Shown piece after piece: positions 25,767 to 34,441 of a stretch of 64,000 bases of DNA. Origin of the DNA: Bordetella genomosp. 12 (lineage in GTDB: Bacteria > Pseudomonadota > Gammaproteobacteria > Burkholderiales > Burkholderiaceae_B); contig NZ_NEVU01000003.1 in NCBI RefSeq assembly GCF_002261355.1, forward strand, positions 372,001 through 436,000, given 5' to 3'. The notes beneath the pieces are model-generated. The model had not been told where the DNA came from. It searched no databases and saw only the letters and a program-made list of their open reading frames with translations. Each line of letters starts with the position of its first letter. Position 1 is the first letter of the stretch. A program made the translations under genes and the position numbers.

Positions 25767-27371
25767 TTACATCCTGAACACGCCAAAGCGCGTGGGTTCT
25801 TTCGGTCCGGCGGCTGCCAGCGCAAGGCCCAGCGTCAGCCAGTCCCGGGTATCGGCGGGCTCGATCACGCTATCCACCCACAAGCGCGATGCAGCGTTCA
25901 GGGCTGTGCTTTCGGTGCCATAGGTATCACGAATCGGCGCCTTGTAGGCCTCGGCCTCATCGGCGCTGAACTCCTTGCCCTGGCGGGCTAGTTGCTCGGC
26001 TCGCACCAGCGCCAGGACGGTGGCGGCTTGTTCCCCGCCCATCACGGAGGTCCTGGCATTGGGCCACATGGCCATAAACCGCGGCCCGAAGGCGCGCCCG
26101 CACATGGCGTATGCGCCCGCGCCGTAGCTGCCGCCGATGATGACGCTGAATTTGGGCACGCGGGCGGTGGATACCGCGTTGACCATCTTGGCACCATCCT
26201 TTGCGATGCCGCCCTGCTCGTACTGGACGCCCACCATGAAGCCGCTAATGTTGTGCAAGAAGACCAGAGGGATGTTCTCCTGGCAGCAAAGCTCGATGAA
26301 GTTGGCGGCTTTCTGGGCGCTCTGGCCGAAGAGCACGCCGTCATTGGCGAGTACGCCCACGGGGTAACCGCCGATAGCGCCTGTGCCGCAGATAAGGCTA
26401 GAGCCATAGCGCTCGCGGTACTGCACCAGCTCACTGCCATCCAGCAAGCGCGCCAGTACGTCCCTCATAGGCATCGCCTGCTTGGGGTTGGCGGGAATGA
26501 ACCCGGGCAGCTCCGCCGCGTCGTAACGGGGCGGCCGCTCCCGGCGGGGCGGCGGAGCCAGATCTGGGGCCTCGCAACGCCCCAGGATGCCGTGCACCAG
26601 TTCGAGCGCGTGCAGCTCATCGTTCGCGAAATGGTCGGCCACGCCAGACAGGCGTGTGTGCGTATCCGCGCCCCCCAGTTCTTGGGCGTCGACCACTTCG
26701 CCGGTGGCAGCCTGCACCAGTTGAGGCCCGCCCAGGTAGATCATCCCCGCCTTGTCGACGATCACGGTTTCATCGCACATTGCGGGGATATAGGCGCCGC
26801 CCGCGGTGCAAGCGCCCAGCACCGCCGCCACCTGTTTCAGGCCAAGCGCCGACATCTCGGCAATATTGCGGAAAATCTTGCCGAAATGCTGCTCGTCCGG
26901 AAATATGTCGCCCTGCAAAGGCAGATAGGCGCCACCCGAATCCACCAAATAGACGCAAGGCAGTCCGTTCTCGCGGGCAATAGCCTGGGCGCGCAGTTGC
27001 TTCTTGATGGTCAGCGGGTAGTAGGTCCCGCCTTTGGCCGTTGCATCGTTGGCCATGATCATGCAGGCGCGTCCTGCCACGACTCCGACGCCGGTAATGA
27101 TGCCGGCCCCTGGCGACTGGCCATCGTATGCGCCGTCGGCCGCCAACTGGCCGACCTCCAAAAAAGGCGTGCCGGGATCCAGCAGCATATTGACGCGCTC
27201 GCGCGGCAGCAACTTGCCGCGCGCCAGATGCGCCTGGCGCGCGCGCTCGCCGCCGCCGGCCACCGCGCGCGTTCTTGCAGCAAGCAGCGGCGCGCGTAAT
27301 TCGTCATAAGCAGCCGCATTCGCGGCGAAGTCCGGGCTGCCCGGCCCGGGGCGGGAAGAGAGAATAGCCAT
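25767..27371 (-). CDS. acyl-CoA carboxylase beta subunit (carboxyltransferase)
   Basis: A 534-aa carboxyltransferase subunit with two crotonase-like halves. RERVNMLLDPGTPFLEVG, LPCVYLVDSGGAYLPLQ and the second-half segments PLVFLHNISGFMVG and IGGSYGAGAYAMCGRAF match methylcrotonyl-/geranyl-CoA carboxylases (MccB/AtuC group) in length and motif order. Assignment to geranyl versus methylcrotonyl cannot be made safely without an alignment of the acyl-binding pocket. It is co-transcribed with the alpha subunit and AtuA genes. Confidence 0.93.
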   Translation of the reverse strand: MAILSSRPGPGSPDFAANAAAYDELRAPLLAARTRAVAGGGERARQAHLARGKLLPRERVNMLLDPGTPFLEVGQLAADGAYDGQSPGAGIITGVGVVAGRACMIMANDATAKGGTYYPLTIKKQLRAQAIARENGLPCVYLVDSGGAYLPLQGDIFPDEQHFGKIFRNIAEMSALGLKQVAAVLGACTAGGAYIPAMCDETVIVDKAGMIYLGGPQLVQAATGEVVDAQELGGADTHTRLSGVADHFANDELHALELVHGILGRCEAPDLAPPPRRERPPRYDAAELPGFIPANPKQAMPMRDVLARLLDGSELVQYRERYGSSLICGTGAIGGYPVGVLANDGVLFGQSAQKAANFIELCCQENIPLVFLHNISGFMVGVQYEQGGIAKDGAKMVNAVSTARVPKFSVIIGGSYGAGAYAMCGRAFGPRFMAMWPNARTSVMGGEQAATVLALVRAEQLARQGKEFSADEAEAYKAPIRDTYGTESTALNAASRLWVDSVIEPADTRDWLTLGLALAAAGPKEPTRFGVFRM

Positions 27372-27407
27372 CAGTGGAATGCCGTCAGAAGATTGGATTG
27401 CGAAGGT

Positions 27408-27725
27408 TCAGCTCGGATCACGCACCGGCAGGCGCAACAGCGCATGCCCCAGCGACTTTCCTGTCTGGTCCAGGCGCAGGGTGCGCGTCGCCCCGCCCCC
27501 CAGCGCATGGCGCATGATCACCATCATGGCGCCAATGTTGTCCATGGGATGGCATTCCACCTCGCCCTGGACCCAATCCCCGTACAGACCTTTGACGTCG
27601 GCCGGCGTAACGCTGGCCAGCAGCTGCGCATACTCTTGCGGTCCGCGAGCGACCAGTCCCACGCTGCACACGTCCCCCTTGTCACCGGACCGGACATAGG
27701 CAATGTCTTTCACTTGAAGTGTCAT
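27408..27725 (-). CDS. AtuA-like small protein
   Basis: A 105-aa protein matching the small domain found C-terminal in, or adjacent to, AtuA proteins (DIAYVRSGDKGDVCSVGLVA near the N-terminus). The frame is open further upstream, but MTLQVKDIAY at 27725 is the family start and follows the AtuA gene by 11 bp. In some genomes this domain is fused to AtuA, so the two polypeptides probably form one functional unit. Its biochemical role is unknown. Confidence 0.85.
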   Translation of the reverse strand: MTLQVKDIAYVRSGDKGDVCSVGLVARGPQEYAQLLASVTPADVKGLYGDWVQGEVECHPMDNIGAMMVIMRHALGGGATRTLRLDQTGKSLGHALLRLPVRDPS

Positions 27726-27736
27726 CAGATCTCTCC

Positions 27737-29113
27737 TCACGCCGTCAAAATTCTGGTCTTCTGTTCGACGGCTTCCCTCGGGATCAATGTCGGCCACAGA
27801 GAGATGACGGGACGCGGTTTCATCGGCGTGCCAAAAGATGTCCCACCGGGCCCCATGATCCAAAGATTCGTGCCTGCGCGGCGCACCTTGTCCGCCTCTT
27901 CGGCCGAGCGCGTACGGACGGCGCAACGCAGTCCGACTTCGGGCAGATCGTTGGCCTGTTCTCGTCCCGGGAAGACGGCCGCAGGACCATGTAGAGTATT
28001 GAGGCCAACGAAATCGAAGTGGATCTGGTCAGCCGCCAGACCCATACATTCGAAACGCTCGAGCATGGTCTCGCGCGCCTTGACGGCGCGATCGTAGGCA
28101 TGGGGCCAGGGAAAGAACGCCATGGTCTCGCCAATCCAACCATCCTGGTAACCCACCACGAGCTTCCATAGGTCTGGCGCAGGCTGGCCACGCACCCCGC
28201 TTACACGCACCCGATCCTGCCCCTCGTCGGCCAGTCTTAAAGATGTGAAATCGGCCACGGCATCAGGCATGAGATACCGCCGCGGATCGCCCACTTCGTA
28301 GACGAGATGTTCCTTGACCGTCCATTGATCGACACGCCCGCCAGTGCCGGGCAGCTTGGTGACGATGGCCTCAGCATCCGGGCCGACCTCCAGAATGGGG
28401 AATCCGGCACGTCCCATGTACGGCATTTCGGCGAATCGCGAGGACATGCCTCCCGAGCAGCCCGCCGCACATTCGACGATATGACCCAGGGTCACGGCCG
28501 CAGCGTAACGGTCTACATGTGCAGCGTCACGTCGCCAGCCAAATTCGTGAGCCAGCGGCCCGACGTAAAGCGCGTTGTCCGACACGCGCCCTGCGATGAC
28601 CACGTCGGCCTCGCCCTCTAGTCCTGCGGTGATGCCTGAGCTGTCGGTGTAGACGTTGGCGCAAACGACGCGGTCCCGGATAGCAGCGAAGTTCTCGTCG
28701 CCGGTATCCATATTGCGCAGCGGAACCCCCTCCCGCATCAGGTCGTCGAGCTTGTCCAGCATGTCGTCGCCCTCGACCAAGGCAATGCGAGCGCCCGCGA
28801 GCCCGGCTACGCGCGCACCCTCGGCGATGCGTTGCGCAGCGGCGTGCGGATTCACACCGCCCCCATTGGAAATCAACTTGGTGCCGAGGTCTCTGGCCTT
28901 AGGCAGCAAACTGATCATGGTCTGCACTGCGTCCGGTACGTAGCCGGCATCCGGACGCTTTAACTTCTGCCGTTGCAGCAGCGCCATCGTCAGCTCAGCT
29001 AGGTAGTCGAAGCAAAGATAGTCGAGATTTCCGCGCTCTAACAGTGCTTGAGCTGGATCTTGAGCATCACCCCAGAATCCGGAACCTGCCCCGAGCCTTA
29101 CTCGTTTGGCCAT
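27737..29113 (-). CDS. AtuA-family protein (acyclic terpene utilisation, DUF1446)
   Basis: A 458-aa member of the AtuA family, named for the citronellol/geraniol (acyclic terpene utilisation) cluster of Pseudomonas; its catalytic role is unproved. Typical segments are RLGAGSGFWGDA near the start, LISNGGGVNPHAAAQRIAEG, GRVSDNALYVGPLAHEFGW and VRVSGVRGQPAPDLWKLVVG. It is the first gene of the minus-strand operon, 24 bp downstream of the 17-bp shared element. No AtuB, AtuD, AtuE or AtuG homologues (terpene dehydrogenases) occur nearby, so the pathway is not a simple copy of the terpene route. Confidence 0.9.
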   Translation of the reverse strand: MAKRVRLGAGSGFWGDAQDPAQALLERGNLDYLCFDYLAELTMALLQRQKLKRPDAGYVPDAVQTMISLLPKARDLGTKLISNGGGVNPHAAAQRIAEGARVAGLAGARIALVEGDDMLDKLDDLMREGVPLRNMDTGDENFAAIRDRVVCANVYTDSSGITAGLEGEADVVIAGRVSDNALYVGPLAHEFGWRRDAAHVDRYAAAVTLGHIVECAAGCSGGMSSRFAEMPYMGRAGFPILEVGPDAEAIVTKLPGTGGRVDQWTVKEHLVYEVGDPRRYLMPDAVADFTSLRLADEGQDRVRVSGVRGQPAPDLWKLVVGYQDGWIGETMAFFPWPHAYDRAVKARETMLERFECMGLAADQIHFDFVGLNTLHGPAAVFPGREQANDLPEVGLRCAVRTRSAEEADKVRRAGTNLWIMGPGGTSFGTPMKPRPVISLWPTLIPREAVEQKTRILTA

Positions 29114-29136
29114 TTTCGGCCTCCTTCTTTTGTCTC

Positions 29137-29173
29137 TCTAATTTCATTTTGATCTGTTAAATTCCATTTTAAA
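29137..29173 (-). promoter_or_regulatory. tandem IclR-type operator upstream of the AtuA operon
   Basis: Positions 29137-29153 are identical to 16685-16701 in front of the iclR pair. A related copy, AATTCCATTTTAAA at 29160-29173, matches the core AATTTCATTTTGAT (29140-29153) at 11 of 14 bases and lies exactly 20 bp away, placing both on one helix face. The first element is 24 bp from the AtuA start, so binding there could block or recruit polymerase. The likely ligand-responsive binder is one of the IclR proteins at 16.7-18.3 kb. Confidence 0.6.
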
Positions 29174-30143
29174 TTCAGATTTGAGGAGGCGTCAAGACAC
29201 AATCTGCGAAGGTCAAGGTTTAGGGCGCGTCAGGCCTGCAGTCGTCCAGTTCGACAGGCCGTGAGCACAGCGCAGGATGTTTTGGGGAGACGCCTAAAGA
29301 GGCAGCATGCACCGGCTGCCGCCATGAGCCGCTAGCGAAATATTGGATTCACGTATGCGCCCGCCGCATGCACGGAAGAGTGCTTCGCGCACACCGTTTT
29401 ACGCTTTCAAGCAGTCAGGGACGCTCGACATTGTTGTCGCTTCATCATGCAGCCAATCGCACCGCGCCCGTGCGCGGCGAACCTCTCTCAACGGCGCAGG
29501 GCAGGCCATCCAACAGGAGGAGCGGCTTGACGCTTCGGTATCAAAAAAGCGTATCAGTTGGCCATTGAGAATGGCCTGCAGGGCCAAGGGTCAGCGAACC
29601 GGCTCGACACCCTGCCCATCGATGGAACTCGTAGTTGCTGCAAGGCATCTTGTACAGCACGCCGCGCAGTGTGGCCGGACGCGGCAAGGAATCGCGCGCC
29701 GAAGGTTCAGGCGTCACACCGACAGAGTTCGAGCGGGAGCTGGCAGTTGTCAATTGCGCCCACCCCAACGGCTATGTGTACATGAAGGAGTTGGTAGCGG
29801 GTGGCGGTAGTGACGCACCGCTCGAGTGAAATCCAGCAAAACACCGTTCTCTCAGGCCCATAAATTCAATGCTTCGGACGTGGATTCTGTTCCATGGCGA
29901 CGGTGATACTGCCCGGCAAGGCAAACTTTGGGGCAGCTCGCTCGAGCGCCTGAACCACGTTGGCACCGGCTAGACGAAACCCGCCCTCCGATACGGGGCT
30001 CTCACGGCCCCAATGATCCACGACGGCTAGCCGCCGAAACGCTTCGCCGCGTGAGTCTTCCTGGTGGCGCCATGTGGCCTCTGGAAGGCACCCAACGCAA
30101 ACCCACTCAGCGTCTGCTGTATGCCCCACATGCCCCACAAAGA
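29174..30143. other. gene-poor decayed region between the AtuA operon and tRNA-Pro
   Basis: About 970 bp without an intact gene. Reading frames here are short or lack family motifs on both strands. The right third holds an IS3-type transposase remnant, listed separately. The rest (29174-29800) shows nothing recognisable apart from the outer promoter of the AtuA operon, which should lie near its left end. Confidence 0.5.
29815..30075 (-). mobile_element. IS3-family transposase (OrfB) remnant
   Basis: On the minus strand the segment reads GEAFRRLAVVDHWGRES, then NVVQALERA, which matches the rve integrase core of IS3-family OrfB (typically VVDxxSRE...). After a frame change it continues GTESTSEALNLWA, a stop, then ENGVLLDFTR. 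That is a mutated form of the family's GTEFTSKALxxWAYENGVxLDFSRPG. Frameshifts and an in-frame stop show that it is dead. Only the middle of the catalytic domain remains. It lies right next to the terminator downstream of tRNA-Pro. Confidence 0.7.
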
Positions 30144-30177
30144 AAAAGGGTTAGCCGCAAAAACGGCTAACCCTTTT
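30144..30177 (-). terminator. rho-independent terminator after tRNA-Pro
   Basis: A 14-bp perfect stem (AAAAGGGTTAGCCG / CGGCTAACCCTTTT) with a 6-nt loop is followed on the minus strand by TTTCTTT. It lies 6 bp past the tRNA 3' end in the direction of tRNA transcription. Confidence 0.9.
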
Positions 30178-30182
30178 GAATT

Positions 30183-30259
30183 TGGTCGGGGCGGTGGGAT
30201 TCGAACTCACGACCCTCTGCTCCCAAAGCAGATGCGCTACCAGGCTGCGCTACGCCCCG
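30183..30259 (-). tRNA. tRNA-Pro (anticodon TGG)
   Basis: A 77-nt tRNA including an encoded CCA. The acceptor stem is CGGGGCG / CGCCCCG with discriminator A. The anticodon stem TCTGC / GCAGA encloses the loop TTTGGGA, giving anticodon TGG. The T-loop GTTCGAATC is present. Its 3' end points toward the accessory half of the window, the usual side for islands that insert in tRNA genes, but no integrase or repeated tRNA 3' end was seen. It lies downstream of pstB on the same strand. Confidence 0.95.
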
Positions 30260-30330
30260 AAGGTTGAAGACTATACCAGAAGCCGGCGCCCCGCCGCGGG
30301 CGGGAGGGTGGGTTTGAGCCCGGGGCGCGT

Positions 30331-30352
30331 AAAAAAAACACCGCGTGCGGTG
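30331..30352 (-). terminator. terminator of the pst operon
   Basis: A 6-bp CACCGC/GCGGTG stem with a 2-nt loop is followed on the minus strand by eight T residues. It lies 24 bp beyond the pstB stop codon and before tRNA-Pro. Confidence 0.7.
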
Positions 30353-30375
30353 GTTTTAGGGGCAGATCGCCGGGT

Positions 30376-31152
30376 TTAGCCGAAGCGGCCGGTGATGTAG
30401 TCCTCGGTTTCTTTGCGGCTGGGTTTGACGAAGATTTGGTCGGTGGCGCCGAATTCCATCAGTTCGCCCAGATACATATAGGCCGTGTAGTCGGAGCAGC
30501 GGGCGGCCTGCTGCATGTTGTGCGTGACGATGACGACGGTGTACTCGTGCTTGAGTTCGGCGATCAGTTCTTCGATCTTGGCGGTGGAGATGGGGTCCAG
30601 GGCCGAACACGGTTCGTCCAGCAGCAGGACTTCGGGTTTGATGGCCACGCCGCGCGCGATGCACAGGCGCTGTTGCTGGCCGCCGGAGAGGCTGTTGCCG
30701 CTTTGATGCAGTTTGTCTTTGACTTCGTTCCAGAGCGCGGCCTTGGACAGGGCCCATTCGACACGTTCGTCCATTTCGCCTTTGGAGAGGCGCTCGAACA
30801 GACGCACGCCGAAGGCGATGTTGTCGTAGATGCTCATGGGGAAAGGCGTGGGCTTCTGGAAGACCATGCCGACTTTGGCGCGGATGAGCGAGATGTCCGT
30901 CTTGGAGGTGAGCAGGTTCTCGCCGTCCAGGATGATTTCGCCTTCGGCGCGCTGGCCGGGATAGAGTTCGAACATGCGATTGAAGGTCCGCAGCAGCGTG
31001 GATTTGCCGCAGCCCGAGGGGCCGATGAAGGCGGTGACCTTATTTTCGCGGATCGACATGTTGACGTTGCGGATCGCGTGGAATTTGCCGTAGTAGAAGT
31101 TGAGGTTCTTGACCTCGATCTTGGACTTCGCGGCTTGTGTGGGGTTTTCCAT
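30376..31152 (-). CDS. pstB: phosphate ABC transporter ATP-binding protein
   Basis: The ATPase (258 aa) of the high-affinity phosphate importer PstSCAB. Walker A is GPSGCGKST, the signature is [13 protein letters not shown], and Walker B is [12 protein letters not shown]; the [19 protein letters not shown]-terminus is diagnostic of PstB. It is the last pst gene in the operon, 27 bp after pstA. A terminator and tRNA-Pro follow instead of phoU, which often comes next in other proteobacteria. Expression is expected under phosphate limitation through the Pho box before pstS. Confidence 0.97.
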   Translation of the reverse strand: MENPTQAAKSKIEVKNLNFYYGKFHAIRNVNMSIRENKVTAFIGPSGCGKSTLLRTFNRMFELYPGQRAEGEIILDGENLLTSKTDISLIRAKVGMVFQKPTPFPMSIYDNIAFGVRLFERLSKGEMDERVEWALSKAALWNEVKDKLHQSGNSLSGGQQQRLCIARGVAIKPEVLLLDEPCSALDPISTAKIEELIAELKHEYTVVIVTHNMQQAARCSDYTAYMYLGELMEFGATDQIFVKPSRKETEDYITGRFG

Positions 31153-31179
31153 GTTTTTTCCTTGTGCCGATGCGCTGAT

Positions 31180-32037
31180 TTACGACTTGCGGAACAGATT
31201 GCGGGCGAGGATGTTGATCCCCAGCACCAGCAGGGTTATCAGCGTCGCGCCGGCCCAGGCGAGGTTGTTCCAGTCCCGGAAGGGGCTGGCTGCGTATTGG
31301 TAGATGACCACGGGCAGGTTGGCCATGGGGGCGTTCATGTTCCAGGACATGAACTGGTTGGACAGAGCGGTAAAGAGCAGCGGCGCGGTTTCGCCCGAGA
31401 TGCGGGCCACGGCCAGCAGCACGCCGGTGATGATGCCGGTGCGCGCCGCGCGATAGCAGACCATGGTGATCATGCGCCATTTGGGGCAGCCCAGGGCCGC
31501 GGTGGCTTCGCGCAGGCTGTTGGGCACGAGCAGCAGCATGTTGTCGGTGGTGCGCACGACGACGGGGATGACCAGGATGGACAGGGCCAGCGCGCCTGCC
31601 CAGCCGGAGTAGTGGCCGACCTGGGCCACGTAAACGGCGTAGATGAACAGGCCGATGATGATGGACGGCGCCGACAGCAGCACGTCGTTCAGAAAACGCG
31701 TGGCGGGCGCCAGCCAGCCACGCTGGCCGTACTCGGCGAGATAGGTGCCGGCCAGAATCCCCACGGGCGTGCCGATCAGGGTGCCCGTGCCGGCCATGAG
31801 CAGGCTGCCGACGATGGCGTTGATCAGCCCGCCACCCTGCCCCGGCGGCGGCGTGATTTCCGTGAACAGGGTGTACGACAGGGCCGGCGCGCCCTTGGCG
31901 AGCAGGGTGAAGATGATCCAGAACAGCCAGAACAGGCCGAACAGCAGCGCGCCCAGGGACACGGTGAGCATGCAGCGGTTGACCACGCGACGGCGCCGGT
32001 AGACGCCGTTATTCATGTTGAGCAGGGATTGAGCCAT
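31180..32037 (-). CDS. pstA: phosphate ABC transporter permease PstA
   Basis: An inner-membrane permease (285 aa) of the phosphate importer. The N-terminus has a basic cytoplasmic RRRRVVNR stretch followed by the first hydrophobic helix. The PstA-type segments EITPPPGQGGGLINAIVGSL and ATAALGCPKWRMI (EAA-like loop contacting PstB) are visible. It follows pstC by 14 bp. Confidence 0.96.
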   Translation of the reverse strand: MAQSLLNMNNGVYRRRRVVNRCMLTVSLGALLFGLFWLFWIIFTLLAKGAPALSYTLFTEITPPPGQGGGLINAIVGSLLMAGTGTLIGTPVGILAGTYLAEYGQRGWLAPATRFLNDVLLSAPSIIIGLFIYAVYVAQVGHYSGWAGALALSILVIPVVVRTTDNMLLLVPNSLREATAALGCPKWRMITMVCYRAARTGIITGVLLAVARISGETAPLLFTALSNQFMSWNMNAPMANLPVVIYQYAASPFRDWNNLAWAGATLITLLVLGINILARNLFRKS

Positions 32038-32051
32038 GGATGTTTTCGCGA

Positions 32052-33065
32052 TCAGGTCTTGGTGCCTTCAGCGGCCGACAGGCGAACCAGCAGCATCTTG
32101 GCCAGTGCCAGCACGATGGTGGTGATGAGGAACAGGATCAGGCCCAGCTCCAGCAAGGCGGATTTCTGGATGCCGCCGGCTTCGTTGAATTCGTTGGCCA
32201 GGGCCGAGGCGATGGAGTTGCCCGGCGAGAACAGCGATCCCGACCAGCGGAAGGCGTTGCCGATGACGAAGGTCACGGCCATGGTTTCGCCCAAGGCGCG
32301 TCCCAGGCCGAGCATGATGCCGCCGATGACGCCCGATTTGGTGAAGGGCAGCACCACTTTCCACATGACTTCCCAGGTCGTGCTGCCCAGGCCGTAGGCC
32401 GACTCTTTGAGCATGGCGGGCACGAGTTCGAACACATCGCGCATGACCGCGGCGATGAAGGGGATGATCATGATGGACAGGATCAGGCCCGCGGTGAAGA
32501 TGCCGATGCCAAACGGCGGGCCGGCGAACAGCCCGCCGATCAGGGGCACGTTGCCCAATGTGGCGATCAGCAGCGGCTGCACGTATTGCTGGAAGACCGG
32601 CACGAATACAAACAGGCCCCACATGCCGTAAATGATGGACGGAATCGCCGCCAGCATTTCGATGGCGGTGCCCAGCGGGCGGCGCAACCAGGTGGGGGAG
32701 AGTTCGGTCAGGAAAATGGCGATGCCGAAAGAGACCGGGATGGCGATGGCCAGGGCAATGAAGGAGGTCAGCAGCGTGCCGATGATGGGCACGACGGCGC
32801 CATAGTTCTGCTGCACCGGGTCCCAGTCGTTGAGCCACAGAAAGGACAGGCCGTACTTGGCCAGCGATTCGCGGCTGCCGTAAATCAGGGACACCATGAT
32901 CGCCGCCAGCAGAATGAACACCAGAAAGGCGAACAGGCGGGTCAGGTTCCTGAAAAGCGCATCCATCAGCGCGTTGTTGTTTTGCTTCATAGGCGAAGGC
33001 GTGCCGGAGGTGGGTTCCGCCTTGCCGGTCGGCAGCGGCACACTATTATCCATTACCGCGCTCAT
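32052..33065 (-). CDS. pstC: phosphate ABC transporter permease PstC
   Basis: The second permease (337 aa). It has about six hydrophobic helices after a polar N-terminal tail of about 30 residues. The coupling loop [18 protein letters not shown] and the [11 protein letters not shown] segment are typical of PstC. It pairs with PstA, 117 bp downstream of pstS. Confidence 0.96.
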   Translation of the reverse strand: MSAVMDNSVPLPTGKAEPTSGTPSPMKQNNNALMDALFRNLTRLFAFLVFILLAAIMVSLIYGSRESLAKYGLSFLWLNDWDPVQQNYGAVVPIIGTLLTSFIALAIAIPVSFGIAIFLTELSPTWLRRPLGTAIEMLAAIPSIIYGMWGLFVFVPVFQQYVQPLLIATLGNVPLIGGLFAGPPFGIGIFTAGLILSIMIIPFIAAVMRDVFELVPAMLKESAYGLGSTTWEVMWKVVLPFTKSGVIGGIMLGLGRALGETMAVTFVIGNAFRWSGSLFSPGNSIASALANEFNEAGGIQKSALLELGLILFLITTIVLALAKMLLVRLSAAEGTKT

Positions 33066-33134
33066 GGAGAGGCTTTCCTTTAGACGCCGGGGCGGGGGCG
33101 GAAATCAAGAAGCGAGGCCGGGCGCGGCCGCTCA

Positions 33135-33150
33135 GGCGGCGCCCGCCGCC
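33135..33150 (-). other. intergenic hairpin between pstS and pstC
   Basis: GGCGGC-GCCC-GCCGCC forms a perfect GC-rich hairpin with no T run, between the binding-protein gene and the permease genes. Such structures commonly stabilise the upstream message or cause partial termination, giving more binding protein than membrane subunits. The role is inferred. Confidence 0.45.
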
Positions 33151-33182
33151 AGGGCAGGCACCGCGCCCGGTGACTTGCTGGA

Positions 33183-34220
33183 TCAGTAGACAGCCTTGCC
33201 GTCAGCACCCTTGACGTTCTTCCAGGCACCACGGATTTCGTTGGTGACGGCGTCAGGCAGGGGGACGTAGTCCAGCGCGGCGGCCGATTGGGCGCCATTC
33301 TTGAAGGCCCAGTCGAAGAACTCGAGCACGGCCTTGCCCTGGGCAGGCTTGTCCTGGGTCTTGTGGACCAGGATGAAGGTGGCTGCCGTCACGGGCCACG
33401 AATCGGCGCCCGGTTCGTCGGTCAGCACCACGCCCATGCCCGGCGCGCTCTTCCAGTCGGCGTTGGCCGCGGCAGCAGCGAAGGCCTTCTGCTCGGGTTG
33501 GACGAACTTGCCATCCTTGTTCTGCAGTTGCGTCCAGGCCAGCTTGTTCTGCTTGGCGTAGGCGTACTCGACGTAGCCGATGGAGTTCTTCAGCTGGCCG
33601 ACGTAGGCGGCGACGCCTTCGTTGCCCTTGCCGCCCTGGCCGGTGGGCCACTTCACGGCCTTGCCTTCACCCACGCTGCTCTTCCAGTCGGGGGAGACCT
33701 TGGACAGGTAGTTGGTCCAGCCGAAGGTGGTGCCCGAGCCGTCCGAACGGTGCACGACGACGATGTCGGCCGAGGGCAGCTTGACGTCGGGGTTCAGCGC
33801 CTTGATGGCGGCATCATCCCACTTCTTGACCTTGCCCAGGTAGATGTCGGCCAGCAGTTTGCCCGACAGCTTGAGTTGGCCCGGGGCCACGCCGTCGATG
33901 TTCACCACGGCGACCGTGCCGCCGATGACGGCGGGGAATTGCAGCAGACCGTTCTGCTCCAGATCTTCGGCCTTCAGGGGATCATCCGAGGCGCCGAAAT
34001 CGACGGTCTTGGCCTTGATCTGTTGCTGACCGCCACCGGAACCGATGGATTGGTAGTTGACGCTGTTGCCGGTGGCTGCCTTGTAGTCGGAAGCCCACTT
34101 GGCGTAGATCGGGTACGGGAACGAAGCGCCGGCGCCGGTGATATCGGCAGCGTGCACGGCGAAGACGGCGGCGCTCAGGGCCACGCCGAGGGAAACTTGC
34201 TTGAAGACACGTTTGAACAT
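33183..34220 (-). CDS. pstS: phosphate-binding periplasmic protein
   Basis: The phosphate-specific binding protein (345 aa). The signal peptide ends near AVHA-AD (24/25). Mature-protein motifs include ITGAGASFPYPIYAKWASDY, SIGSGGGQQQI and HRSDGSGTTFGWTNYL, which contain the usual phosphate-coordinating Ser, Asp, Arg and Thr residues. It is first in pstSCAB and has a strong Pho box 86 bp upstream, so it should be induced by PhoB under phosphate starvation. Confidence 0.97.
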   Translation of the reverse strand: MFKRVFKQVSLGVALSAAVFAVHAADITGAGASFPYPIYAKWASDYKAATGNSVNYQSIGSGGGQQQIKAKTVDFGASDDPLKAEDLEQNGLLQFPAVIGGTVAVVNIDGVAPGQLKLSGKLLADIYLGKVKKWDDAAIKALNPDVKLPSADIVVVHRSDGSGTTFGWTNYLSKVSPDWKSSVGEGKAVKWPTGQGGKGNEGVAAYVGQLKNSIGYVEYAYAKQNKLAWTQLQNKDGKFVQPEQKAFAAAAANADWKSAPGMGVVLTDEPGADSWPVTAATFILVHKTQDKPAQGKAVLEFFDWAFKNGAQSAAALDYVPLPDAVTNEIRGAWKNVKGADGKAVY

Positions 34221-34305
34221 TGCTGGTTCCTTCTGTGCTCTTAGGGAAAGACCTGCGGGCTGGTTGCCCGTTCTTGACTGACAGGGCGAATCTTAAGCAC
34301 TCAAA

Positions 34306-34323
34306 ATGACAAGATAGTGACAG
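34306..34323 (-). promoter_or_regulatory. Pho box upstream of pstS
   Basis: Read on the minus strand, CTGTCAC-TATC-TTGTCAT matches the PhoB consensus of two 7-bp CTGTCAT-like direct repeats separated by 4 bp. It lies 86 bp before the pstS start codon. Confidence 0.85.
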
Positions 34324-34395
34324 TCATATTCTTCGCTTCACATGCCGCCCAACGGGGGTCGCTCCCTCAATGCGCGTCTGCGGGCGCCACATGCG

Positions 34396-34417
34396 ACAGG
34401 GGCGCTTGCGCGCCCCT
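34396..34417 (-). terminator. hairpin at the ppk 3' end
   Basis: A perfect 9-bp stem CAGGGGCGC / GCGCCCCTG with a TTGC loop lies 24 bp past the ppk stop. There is no clear T run, so it may stabilise the transcript end rather than terminate by itself. Confidence 0.45.
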
Positions 34418-34441
34418 GCGGTTCAGTCTGCCAGACCCGGT

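Noticed and set aside
30183-30259. Active genomic-island attachment site at tRNA-Pro.
   Set aside because: No integrase and no second copy of the tRNA 3' end were found in the window, so only an old boundary can be suggested.
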